Source: JBHGBM01 sp041946965
GTDB lineage: Bacteria > Acidobacteriota > Terriglobia > Bryobacterales > Bryobacteraceae
Length of the DNA: 64,000 nt
Assembly (NCBI GenBank): GCA_041946965.1
Contig: JBHGBM010000005.1
Span: 40,770 to 104,769, forward strand
Direction of reading: 5' to 3'
Under the pieces are notes generated by a model that was not told where the DNA came from, did not search any database, and worked only from the letters and a program-made list of their open reading frames with translations. A program made the position numbers and the translations under genes. This document shows positions 52,095 through 59,956 of the stretch, piece after piece (within the stretch, counting starts at the first letter, position 1; the number at the start of each line of letters is the position of its first letter).

Positions 52095-53215
52095 CAGCCG
52101 CTCCGATCCGCGGCCTGGATCAGCGCCCGGATGTAGCCGTAGCAGAAGGCCGCGTACTGCTCTCCGTTCGGATCGCCGGCCGCCCGCACGACGTGGTCGT
52201 AGTGCAGGATGCCGTCATAGCCGGTCCCTTTATAGGCCCGCACGGCTTTGAGCATATCGACATCCCCCTCGTCGATGGCCACTTCCGCAAAATCATAGCG
52301 CCGGCCGCGGATATTGCGGAAGTGCACGAGGAAGATCTTTTTCCGCGAACCGAAGTAGCGGATCACGTCGTAGATCTCCTTGCCGGGGTCCTGGAGCATT
52401 GAGGAGACCGTGCCCTGGCAGAAGTTCAGGCCGTGATAAGGGCTTTCCTTGATCGTGATGAACTTCTTCAAGCCCTCCACCGAGCTCAGCACGGCCTGTA
52501 TGCCCTGGTAGCCCTCCGGCGGCAGGCCGGGATCCTGCGGGTGGCAGGCCATGCGCACTCTGTATTCCTCCGCAACCGGGATGATGCGCTCGAGGAAATA
52601 GGTGATCCGTTCCCAGTACATATCCGCAGGGACACGGCCCGCGCGTGTCAGCGGGGGATCGGGCCGGAGTTCGGCGGCGGTCCTGGTGCGGCGCGCGACC
52701 GCCCCCTGGGCCAGCGCGTCTTTCAGACGGAACACGTTGTAGGTGGTGTCGCCCCGGCCCTGCACAACGCCGCGAGAGCTGCGCAGCACACCGAGCAGTG
52801 TCAGATTGTACTTGATACACGGGATGCCCGCGGCGGCGCAGTTCTTTATCATCGTCTGCAACGCCTCGATGTCACGGTCCCGCTGCGGGCTCTCGCCGAG
52901 CATAATGGCGGCATGCTTTTCGACATCGACGTGCGTGGACTCCAGAAACGGAGGCGAGACGACGTCCACGCGGATCCCGTTCTTCTCCGCCGTCTCCCGC
53001 ATGCGCTTGAGCTCATCGGCGGTGGCATACAGGCGTCCCTCGGGGACGCGCACCGAGGTGATGATGTTGCCGATCCCGTAACGGGCGGCGGCTTTCAGGC
53101 GCGCGTCTTCGCACCGGACCGAAGCGCCAACCTTCATGCGCGCCCGCTGGGGCGCCGGTGTGGCGGCGCCCAGCACCGCGGCGCCGGAGGAGGAGACGAA
53201 CTGCCTTCGATTCAT
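52094..53215 (-). CDS. Mannonate dehydratase-like (UxuA family) protein with export signal
   Basis: The protein has 373 residues from the ATG at 53215, giving a Tat-like start (MNRRQFVSSSGAAVLG). UxuA-type metal motifs are visible: MACHPQDPGLPPEG, GLNFCQGTVSSM, FLVHFRNIRGR and GILHYDHVVR (His, Cys, His, Asp). UxuA dehydrates D-mannonate to 2-keto-3-deoxygluconate in hexuronate breakdown. An export signal is unusual for this enzyme. Pairing with a heparinase-like lyase fits uronic-acid polysaccharide use. Confidence 0.83.
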   Translation of the reverse strand: MNRRQFVSSSGAAVLGAATPAPQRARMKVGASVRCEDARLKAAARYGIGNIITSVRVPEGRLYATADELKRMRETAEKNGIRVDVVSPPFLESTHVDVEKHAAIMLGESPQRDRDIEALQTMIKNCAAAGIPCIKYNLTLLGVLRSSRGVVQGRGDTTYNVFRLKDALAQGAVARRTRTAAELRPDPPLTRAGRVPADMYWERITYFLERIIPVAEEYRVRMACHPQDPGLPPEGYQGIQAVLSSVEGLKKFITIKESPYHGLNFCQGTVSSMLQDPGKEIYDVIRYFGSRKKIFLVHFRNIRGRRYDFAEVAIDEGDVDMLKAVRAYKGTGYDGILHYDHVVRAAGDPNGEQYAAFCYGYIRALIQAADRSG

Positions 53216-53272
53216 GAAATACGCTCTCTTGTAGGACTCTACCATCATCGAGTATCGATTAGCGCACTACGG

Positions 53273-53278
53273 TATAGT
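53273..53278 (+). promoter_or_regulatory. -10 box of a leaderless promoter
   Basis: TATAGT lies six bases before the ATG at 53285. No -35 is recognisable. Confidence 0.55.
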
Positions 53279-53284
53279 GTCCCA

Positions 53285-55894
53285 ATGCGCAGCGTATTTG
53301 CGTACATCCTGGCCGCGCTCGCGGGGGTCCTGCCGGCGCAGCACCGCGTTCCCGTGGTGACCTCTCCCGCGGCATCTCCCGTAGAGGCGCTCGCGGCCAG
53401 GGAACTCTCGCAATACCTGGAACGGCTCTACCCCGGCGCCGCTTTTCCGGTGGTGACGTCGCTTCCGGCAAGCGGACCCGCGGCGCTCGTCGGCACTCCG
53501 CGGAGCCAACCGGAACTGCGGCGGATCGCGCCGCTCGACAAGCTGAAAGGCCCCGAGAGTTTCGTGGTCTCAACCGCCGCGCGCGGGCGCGGCCGGATCG
53601 GTATCGTCGCCGGGGCTGACGCGCGCGGAGCGCTCTACGGCGTCTATGCGCTGCTTGAGAAGCTCGGCTGCGGCTTCTACCTGTCCTATGACGCGCTGCC
53701 GCCGGCGCGCACCGTGCCGTTCGCCTTCGAGGGATGGGATCTGGCCGATGCTCCCCTGGCCGGCGACCGGATTCTCTTCGACTGGCACAACTTCGTGAGC
53801 AGCGCCTCCACCTGGGAACTGGAAGACTGGCAGCGCTACATCGACCAGGGCGCCAAGATGCGTTTCAACACCATCATGGTGCACGCCTACGGCAACAACC
53901 CCATGTTCACGTTTCGTTTCGCGGGCGAGACCAAGCCCGTGGGCTATCTGGCCACCACCAGATTCGGCCGCGACTGGGGCACCCAGCACGTGAACGACGT
54001 CCGCCGGCTTTATGGCGGCGAGGTCTTCTCCGGGCCGGTGTTCGGCTCGAGTGCGGCGCTGGTACCCGAAAGCGAGCGCGCGGCGGCGGCGATGGGTCTG
54101 ATGAAAAAGGTCTTCACCCACGCGCGCAGCCGCGGCATGCACGTGACCTTCGCTCTCGATGTGGACACTCCGGCGGCGAACCCGCAGAGCATGATTGTGA
54201 AACTGCCGGCCTCCGCGCGCCTGAGCGACGGCAAAATTCAGTTGGTCAACCCGGATACGCCGGAGGGCTTGGCGTACTATACCGCGCAGGTGAAGGCGCT
54301 GCTCGGCGCATACCCCGAGATCGATCGCCTGGCCGTGTGGTTCCGGCGCAGGGACACACCCTGGCGCAACCTGGAAGTCAGCCAGTTTCCTCCCGCCTGG
54401 CAGAAGGAGTTCGCCGCCGCGTGCGAACGGCATCCGTGGATGCGCGAGGACAAGAACGCCCGCGGGGTGTTCGCCATTTCCAAACTTGTCCGCGCCTTCG
54501 GCCGCGCCCTGCGCGAGGCGGGAAGGACCGATGTGGAACTGGCCACCGGCTCCTGGACGTTTCTTTTCATGCGCGCGGCGGACGCTTTTCTGCCTCGTGA
54601 AGTCTCCCTGCTTCCGCTCGATAACCACCCTTTCATAAACCCCGTGACGGGGCGCGACCAACTGCATGCGGCCACCATTTTTCACACGGACCAGGGGCGG
54701 GAGTTGCTGCGCGCCGCGAACCGGAGCGGCCGGAAACTGATCCCCATTGTCTGGGCTCACGAGGACGACCACGCCTACGTCGGCCGGCCGTTCGTCCCCT
54801 TCCGGAACTTCATGAACATGCTGCGCGAGCGCGATGTGCGTGGTTTCGCCATCATCCACTGGACCACGCGCCCGCTGGATCTCTACTTCAAGAGCCTGGT
54901 CCAACAGGTGTGGAGCGCCAGTGAAAACGAGCCGCTGGAGACGACCTGCCAGGAGATGGCGGCACGCTCTTTCGGCGCCTCGGCCAGAGAGGCGGGAGGC
55001 GAATATCTGCTGCGCTGGGCCAACGATTCCCCGTTGATCGGCCGCGAAACCGGCCCCCGCTTCATGGACGTGCCGCTGAAGGAGCCGGACACGGCCATGG
55101 CGCGAACACGCGAGCGCCTGGTTCTGCTCGACAAGATCGGCGCGAATTCAGCGGGCAGCCGCGAGTGGCTGGACTACTTCCGCGACTTCGAAAAATTCAT
55201 GCTGTTGTTCTTTGAGAGCCACCGTGCTTTCGAGCGCGCGCAGGAGGCGGCCGCGCAGGGCGCTTGGGATCTGGCGCGGCAGGCCATCACGAAGAGCAAT
55301 CCGGAAGCCGCCATTCAGCAATTCGCGCAGGCGGCCCGGCACGGCTACATCACACGCGGCGAGCAGGCCCTGATCGTGTCGCTGAACCTGCGCTGGCTGC
55401 CGCAAGTGGTCTCCGAACGCCAGGCGGCCGGCACGGACGAGATCCGTATCAAGTTCGGGCCGACTCAGCATGAAGCTCTCGCCCAGAGCGCGGGAACCAA
55501 CACCTTCTACTTCGATGCAGACCGCAAAGTCTGGAAGGTGATGGGGGAAAAGGAAACCGGGGCGCCTGTATTCGAGCTTGGCCCCGAAGTGGACGAGCCG
55601 GTCCGCACCGGGGTGCGCATTGAAAAGCCGCTGGCATTGCCGCTCGGCCCCATCATGGGCGGCAAACTCAAGCCGGGCCGGTACGATTTACGGCTGATCC
55701 AGCCGGCGGGCGCGGGCCCGCTGCAAGTGGAACCGCGCGGCGCTCCGGGGCCGCCGGGCGTCTACCGCATCGAAGTCGCGGGTGATGCTCCGGCGGTCAT
55801 ACTGCGCCCCGCGCGCGGCTCTGCGCTCCTATCGGGCGTGGTGTTGGCGCCGGTCTCCACGTTAAGCGGTCCTTTCCATCGGGAACGGGAATGA
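53285..55894 (+). CDS. Large exported glycoside hydrolase (GH67/GH20-like N-domain, TIM barrel)
   Basis: The protein has 869 residues from the ATG at 53285; a much longer open frame upstream is a shadow of the dehydratase gene. A signal peptide (residues 1-18) is followed by an alpha-glucuronidase/hexosaminidase-type N-domain (VEALAARELSQYLERLYPG; GADARGALYGVYALLEKLG). The barrel then starts at WELEDWQRYIDQGAKMRFN. Residues with catalytic potential appear in IVWAHEDDHAY. It may be an exo-glycosidase acting on uronic-acid or amino-sugar ends. The exact family needs profile comparison. Confidence 0.75.
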   Translation: MRSVFAYILAALAGVLPAQHRVPVVTSPAASPVEALAARELSQYLERLYPGAAFPVVTSLPASGPAALVGTPRSQPELRRIAPLDKLKGPESFVVSTAARGRGRIGIVAGADARGALYGVYALLEKLGCGFYLSYDALPPARTVPFAFEGWDLADAPLAGDRILFDWHNFVSSASTWELEDWQRYIDQGAKMRFNTIMVHAYGNNPMFTFRFAGETKPVGYLATTRFGRDWGTQHVNDVRRLYGGEVFSGPVFGSSAALVPESERAAAAMGLMKKVFTHARSRGMHVTFALDVDTPAANPQSMIVKLPASARLSDGKIQLVNPDTPEGLAYYTAQVKALLGAYPEIDRLAVWFRRRDTPWRNLEVSQFPPAWQKEFAAACERHPWMREDKNARGVFAISKLVRAFGRALREAGRTDVELATGSWTFLFMRAADAFLPREVSLLPLDNHPFINPVTGRDQLHAATIFHTDQGRELLRAANRSGRKLIPIVWAHEDDHAYVGRPFVPFRNFMNMLRERDVRGFAIIHWTTRPLDLYFKSLVQQVWSASENEPLETTCQEMAARSFGASAREAGGEYLLRWANDSPLIGRETGPRFMDVPLKEPDTAMARTRERLVLLDKIGANSAGSREWLDYFRDFEKFMLLFFESHRAFERAQEAAAQGAWDLARQAITKSNPEAAIQQFAQAARHGYITRGEQALIVSLNLRWLPQVVSERQAAGTDEIRIKFGPTQHEALAQSAGTNTFYFDADRKVWKVMGEKETGAPVFELGPEVDEPVRTGVRIEKPLALPLGPIMGGKLKPGRYDLRLIQPAGAGPLQVEPRGAPGPPGVYRIEVAGDAPAVILRPARGSALLSGVVLAPVSTLSGPFHRERE

Positions 55895-57396
55895 CTCAAA
55901 GCAGAAGAGGTTTCTTCAAACAGGCGGCGCTTTCCACGGAGGCTCTCCTCACGCGCCCGCCAGCCGGTGACCTGATTCAGCGCGAGAACGCCAGGCCGGG
56001 CACTCCCGGCTGGCTGCTCTCCCGAGTGATGATCGCCAACTTCGGGAAGAGCCCGGGATACCGCTCGCTGTTCATCGAAGGCTACTGCTCGCGCCAGAGC
56101 GTAGAGGCCGGAGAGACCCTGGATATCATGGTGAGCACCAATCCCCCCGCCCGTTTTCAGATTGAGATCTTCCGCATGGGCTATTACGGGGGACTCGGGG
56201 CCCGCCGCATGGCTACCCTGGGGCCCTTCCAGGGCAAGGTGCAGCCGGACCCGGAAATCGGCCCCAACCGGCTGCGCGAGTGCCGCTGGGAGCCCGCCGC
56301 GCAAGTGAAGATCCCGGCCGGCTGGCCTAGCGGAGTCTACCTGGGACGGTTGACAATCCTCCCGGAGACCGCCACCGAGGGTCCCTGGCAGAGCTTCGTC
56401 ATCTTCATCGTGCGCGACAACCGCCCGGCCGATATCCTGCTCCAGTCGAGCGACAACACCTGGCAGGCCTACAACCGCTGGCCGGACGACTATTCGTTCT
56501 ACACCGACCCTCGCGGCGCCCACTCGCCGGGTACGGAAGTCAGCTTCGACCGCCCGTACGGAAAGAGCGTGCACGGCAACAATCCCCAATCGGTTGGCTC
56601 GGGTGAGTTTCTCCTGCTGGAATTCCCGTTGTGCTACTGGCTGGAAAAACACGGCTACGACGTGACCTACTGCTCCAACAGCGACATGCTGTCTCCGGCG
56701 CGGGCGGCGCGCTGCAAGGTTTTCATCAGCGTAGGTCACGACGAGTATTGGGATCCGCGGCAATACGATAGCGCGAAGGCCGCCATCGCCTCCGGAACCA
56801 GCGAGTTCTATCTTTGCGGGAACAGCGTCTCCATCATTGCGCCGTTCCGGGAATCCGCCGATGGCCGTCCGAATCGCATTATCCGGCACGGCGGCCGCTA
56901 CGGCGGCCGCACCGAAAACGAGAAGCGGCGCAATGTGGTGTTTGAGATGGACGGGCCGGATGAGGCTCTGCTGATCGGCGCCCGCACGGTCTATCCCGCC
57001 AATGGCGGCGGAGATTGGATCGTAACCAAGCCGGATCACTGGATGTTCGAGGGCGCCGGCGTGAAGAGAGGCGACCGGATTCCAGGCCTGGTGGGCTGGG
57101 AATTCCATGGCGAGCCCGCCGGTCTGCCGGGACTGGAGGTGGTCGCCGAAGGCATCGCGCTCAAACCCGGCAGCCGCGAGAGCGCGCACTGGACAGCGAC
57201 GATCTATCCGGGGCCAAAGCGGAACTTCGTCTTCAATGCGGCCACCATCTGGTGGGCCCAGGGCCTGGCGTCTCCGCCGGGGCATCGGCTGCCGTGGGAG
57301 CATGGGGCCACGCCCCAGGGCCCCGACGAGCGGGTGCAGCGGATTACGCACAACCTGCTGCGGAGGGCCCTGGCTGCGGGCGGCCGTCTCAAATGA
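55891..57396 (+). CDS. Tat-exported N,N-dimethylformamidase beta subunit-like protein
   Basis: The protein has 501 residues starting MTQSRRGFFKQAAL, a strong Tat motif. The rest matches the large-subunit C-terminal domain of N,N-dimethylformamidase: EIFRMGYYGGLGAR, SSDNTWQAYNRWPDD, VGHDEYWDPRQYD (Tyr/Glu iron-site region) and CGNSVSIIAPFR. It overlaps the glycosidase gene by four bases. No small alpha subunit is present. Given its partners the substrate may be an N-acylated sugar instead of dimethylformamide. Confidence 0.8.
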   Translation: MTQSRRGFFKQAALSTEALLTRPPAGDLIQRENARPGTPGWLLSRVMIANFGKSPGYRSLFIEGYCSRQSVEAGETLDIMVSTNPPARFQIEIFRMGYYGGLGARRMATLGPFQGKVQPDPEIGPNRLRECRWEPAAQVKIPAGWPSGVYLGRLTILPETATEGPWQSFVIFIVRDNRPADILLQSSDNTWQAYNRWPDDYSFYTDPRGAHSPGTEVSFDRPYGKSVHGNNPQSVGSGEFLLLEFPLCYWLEKHGYDVTYCSNSDMLSPARAARCKVFISVGHDEYWDPRQYDSAKAAIASGTSEFYLCGNSVSIIAPFRESADGRPNRIIRHGGRYGGRTENEKRRNVVFEMDGPDEALLIGARTVYPANGGGDWIVTKPDHWMFEGAGVKRGDRIPGLVGWEFHGEPAGLPGLEVVAEGIALKPGSRESAHWTATIYPGPKRNFVFNAATIWWAQGLASPPGHRLPWEHGATPQGPDERVQRITHNLLRRALAAGGRLK

Positions 57397-57904
57397 GCGA
57401 TGGCGTCCCCGCGACCCGGGCTTCCAGTTCCAGCAGGCGTTTCTTGAGCGGCAACCCGCCGCCGTAGCCTACCAGCTTGCCGCCGCCCCCGATCACGCGG
57501 TGGCAGGGCACCACGATCGGCAGAGGGTTGGCGCCGTTGGCCGCGCCCACGGCCCGCATCGCGCGGGGCGCTCCGATTTGCGCGGCGATCTGCGCGTAGC
57601 TGCGGGTCTCGCCATAAGGGATGCTTTCGAGCGCCCGCCATACCCGCACTTGAAACGGCGTGCCCTCCATTTGGAGCGGCAGGTTGAACCGGGTCAGCCG
57701 GCCATCGAAATACGCCGTCAACTGGCTCGCGGCCTCGACGAGCAAAGGGTTCTTCGGATTGCGCACGCCATCGCCGTCGCCCTCCGCGTTGAACTCGATG
57801 GCCCGCACTCCGGCGTCTTCCACGGTGACCCGCAGCCACACGCCTGGCGCGGGCTCGATCCAAGCCCATTCCCCCATCCCTGCCAGTGTGACAGAGCGGG
57901 GCAT
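57389..57904 (-). CDS. ogt: Methylated-DNA--protein-cysteine methyltransferase
   Basis: The protein has 171 residues, normal for Ogt. The acceptor Cys134 is in PCHRVIGGGGKLVGYGGGL. The DNA-binding helix region IPYGETRSYAQIAAQIG and AVGAANGANPLPIVV are typical. It transfers methyl groups from O6-methylguanine to itself in a single-turnover repair reaction. The ATG at 57904 is used; one at 57877 is possible. It converges on the dimethylformamidase-like gene with an eight-base overlap. Confidence 0.95.
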   Translation of the reverse strand: MPRSVTLAGMGEWAWIEPAPGVWLRVTVEDAGVRAIEFNAEGDGDGVRNPKNPLLVEAASQLTAYFDGRLTRFNLPLQMEGTPFQVRVWRALESIPYGETRSYAQIAAQIGAPRAMRAVGAANGANPLPIVVPCHRVIGGGGKLVGYGGGLPLKKRLLELEARVAGTPSLI

Positions 57905-57929
57905 GGGGCGGCAAGCCGGACGCTGCTGC

Positions 57930-57935
57930 TACAAT
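57930..57935 (+). promoter_or_regulatory. -10 box of a leaderless promoter
   Basis: TACAAT lies six bases before the ATG at 57942, with no Shine-Dalgarno sequence. Confidence 0.55.
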
Positions 57936-57941
57936 TCGACC

Positions 57942-58895
57942 ATGGCGGCCCGCAGTCATCCTGCGGTGGAACTTCTCGACCTGCGTTCCCTGCGCGCGGC
58001 CGACCTGGAAGATCTGCTCGAGGAAGAAACCGCCGCCTGGCGCGAGGAACTCGACTGGGATTTCGGCAAGTCCGCCGAACTGGTGTCCCGCTTCGTGGAC
58101 CTGCGCGCGCTGCACGGCTTCGCGCTGGTGGAGCAGGGCGCGGTGATCGGCTACACCTACTTCGTCTATGAGGACCAGAAGGGGCTGGTGGGAGACATCT
58201 ACGTGCGGCGTCACGCCCGCGCGCCGGGGCGCGAGGAACGCCTGCTGCAAGCCGCCTTGCACGGCATGATCGCGGACGGGGTGCGGCGGGTGGAGGCCCA
58301 GCTCATGATGGCCGCATCGCTCCACCAGCGCCCCAGCGTGATGACCCCGCCGCTGGAAGCCTATCCCCGGAACTTCATGATGCTGGAAGATCCGGGACGC
58401 CTCCCCTCCGCGCGCCTCCGCCGCCGCGTGCAGATCCAGCCGTGGTCCGGGCAGCATGAGAACGCCACCGCCCAGTTGATCGCGGAGGCCTACCTGGGGC
58501 ATGTGGACAGCCGCATCAACGACCAGTACCGTTCGGTATTCGGCGCACGCCGGTTCCTGCGGAACATCGTGGAGTACCCCGGCTGCGGCACGTTTTTCGC
58601 CCCGGGCTCCTATGCGGCTTTCGACCTGGAGGCAGAGCGGCTGTGCGGCGTCTGCCTCGCCAGCCTGGTGGCGCCGGAGTGCGGCCACGTCACCCAGGTC
58701 TGCGTCAGCCCCTGGACGCAGGGCTGCGGGATCGGCCGCGAGCTGCTGCGGCGCTCGCTGGGGACGCTGGCCGAAGCCGGTTGCCGGCGCGCCAGCCTTA
58801 CCGTGACGGCGTCCAACAGCGGGGCCGTGGCCTTGTATGAGCGCCTGGGGTTCCGCACCATCCGCCGCTTCAACGCCTATATCTGGGAAAGCTGA
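57942..58895 (+). CDS. Tandem GNAT-domain N-acetyltransferase
   Basis: The protein has 317 residues from the ATG at 57942; upstream frame is a shadow of ogt. Two GNAT-like halves are visible. The first (about 10-140) is divergent. The second (about 160-315) has the acetyl-CoA signature VCVSPWTQGCGIGRELLRRS and ends ASNSGAVALYERLGFRTIRR. It likely acetylates a small molecule or peptide amine; the acceptor is unknown. It is followed by the cyclic-di-GMP signalling pair 71 bases later. Confidence 0.87.
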   Translation: MAARSHPAVELLDLRSLRAADLEDLLEEETAAWREELDWDFGKSAELVSRFVDLRALHGFALVEQGAVIGYTYFVYEDQKGLVGDIYVRRHARAPGREERLLQAALHGMIADGVRRVEAQLMMAASLHQRPSVMTPPLEAYPRNFMMLEDPGRLPSARLRRRVQIQPWSGQHENATAQLIAEAYLGHVDSRINDQYRSVFGARRFLRNIVEYPGCGTFFAPGSYAAFDLEAERLCGVCLASLVAPECGHVTQVCVSPWTQGCGIGRELLRRSLGTLAEAGCRRASLTVTASNSGAVALYERLGFRTIRRFNAYIWES

Positions 58896-58966
58896 ACGCC
58901 AGCCCTGCACATCCCGGCGCAAATTGCCGATAAGCACAGCGGCGGCCATTGCCGCAAGGGATTGCC

Positions 58967-59956
58967 GTGATCTCGATCCGCAAGTATTTGGAAGGGTATC
59001 GCGCCCCGGAGGCGCAGCAAACCGGAGACCCAGGCTCGCCGGCTCTGCGGCTGCTGGAGGCGCTGGACCAGCACGTTTTCTCGGGAACCGCGCCATATGC
59101 GGCCCAGTTGCGGGCGCTGCTCGAAGAGCCGCCCGAAAACGGGGCGGCGGATGAGGCCATCGAGCGGCTCTCGGCGGAAGCTTGCGCGGCGCTGGCCGGA
59201 CATGCCGAGGCCCGGCGCGCGGCCGGTGAGAAGCAGGTCTCGGACCTCCAGAAAATGGTGTCCATGCTCACCGATACGGTGGCGGCGCTTTCGAGCGGCA
59301 ATGAGCGGTCCGTGACGCGTTTGCGGCGCATCGAGCGGGAATTGGAGCAGGTGTCGAAGGCGGGCGATTTGGCCGCCATCAAGACGCGCCTTTCCGACTG
59401 TCTCTCGTACGTGCGCGAGGAGGCCGCCCGGGAGCGCGCCGAATCAGCGCGCTTCATGACCGAGATGGAAGAACGGGTGAAGGAGGCCCAGAACGAAGCC
59501 GCGGCGGCCAGCGCCGGGATTTCCGGAAGGCGGGAGGCCGAGTCGGCGCTGGCTACCCGTGGCGGAGCGGTTTCGGTGGCGATGGTGCTGGACAACCTGC
59601 CGGCGGTGCGCGCGCGCTTCGGGGCGCCGGCCGCCGAGGACTTGTCCTCCGAATTCACGCGCGACCTGCTGCGCCAGTTGCCGCGTCCGGTCCGGCTGTT
59701 CCGCTGGAGTCCGCACGCCTTCGTGGCCGTGATCGATCCGGAAGCGGGCGCCGACGCGGCCGGCCTGAGATCGCGGCTGGGGGAGGTCTTGCAGGGGATC
59801 GCGACGGAACGGAGAGTGCAGGCGGGCTCGCGGTCGGCGGTGCTGACCCTGGCCTTCCGCTGGACGGTGGTGGCGGCCGGAGAGAACGGCGGCGCCGCCC
59901 GCATGGCCCGCGACATCGACCAGTTCATTGCGACCGCAAGGATCCCAAATGCCTGA
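58967..59956 (+). CDS. Coiled-coil protein with a degenerate GGDEF-like C-terminal domain
   Basis: The protein has 329 residues from GTG 58967, with AAGGG upstream. Residues about 70-190 are strongly helical and probably coiled-coil (QKMVSMLTDTVAALSSGNER; EEAARERAESARFMTEMEER). The C-terminus (VAMVLDNLPAVRARFG; LFRWSPHAFVAVIDPEAG) follows the strand/helix order of a GGDEF domain, but the catalytic signature is replaced by WSPHAF. I infer an inactive, regulatory or ligand-binding GGDEF relative. Its end overlaps the active GAF-GGDEF-EAL gene by eight bases, suggesting the two proteins work together. Confidence 0.65.
   Translation: MISIRKYLEGYRAPEAQQTGDPGSPALRLLEALDQHVFSGTAPYAAQLRALLEEPPENGAADEAIERLSAEACAALAGHAEARRAAGEKQVSDLQKMVSMLTDTVAALSSGNERSVTRLRRIERELEQVSKAGDLAAIKTRLSDCLSYVREEAARERAESARFMTEMEERVKEAQNEAAAASAGISGRREAESALATRGGAVSVAMVLDNLPAVRARFGAPAAEDLSSEFTRDLLRQLPRPVRLFRWSPHAFVAVIDPEAGADAAGLRSRLGEVLQGIATERRVQAGSRSAVLTLAFRWTVVAAGENGGAARMARDIDQFIATARIPNA

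Noticed and set aside
52433..53284. N-terminal extension of the large glycosidase frame
   Set aside because: It lies antisense to the mannonate dehydratase-like gene; the leaderless promoter and signal peptide fix the start at 53285.
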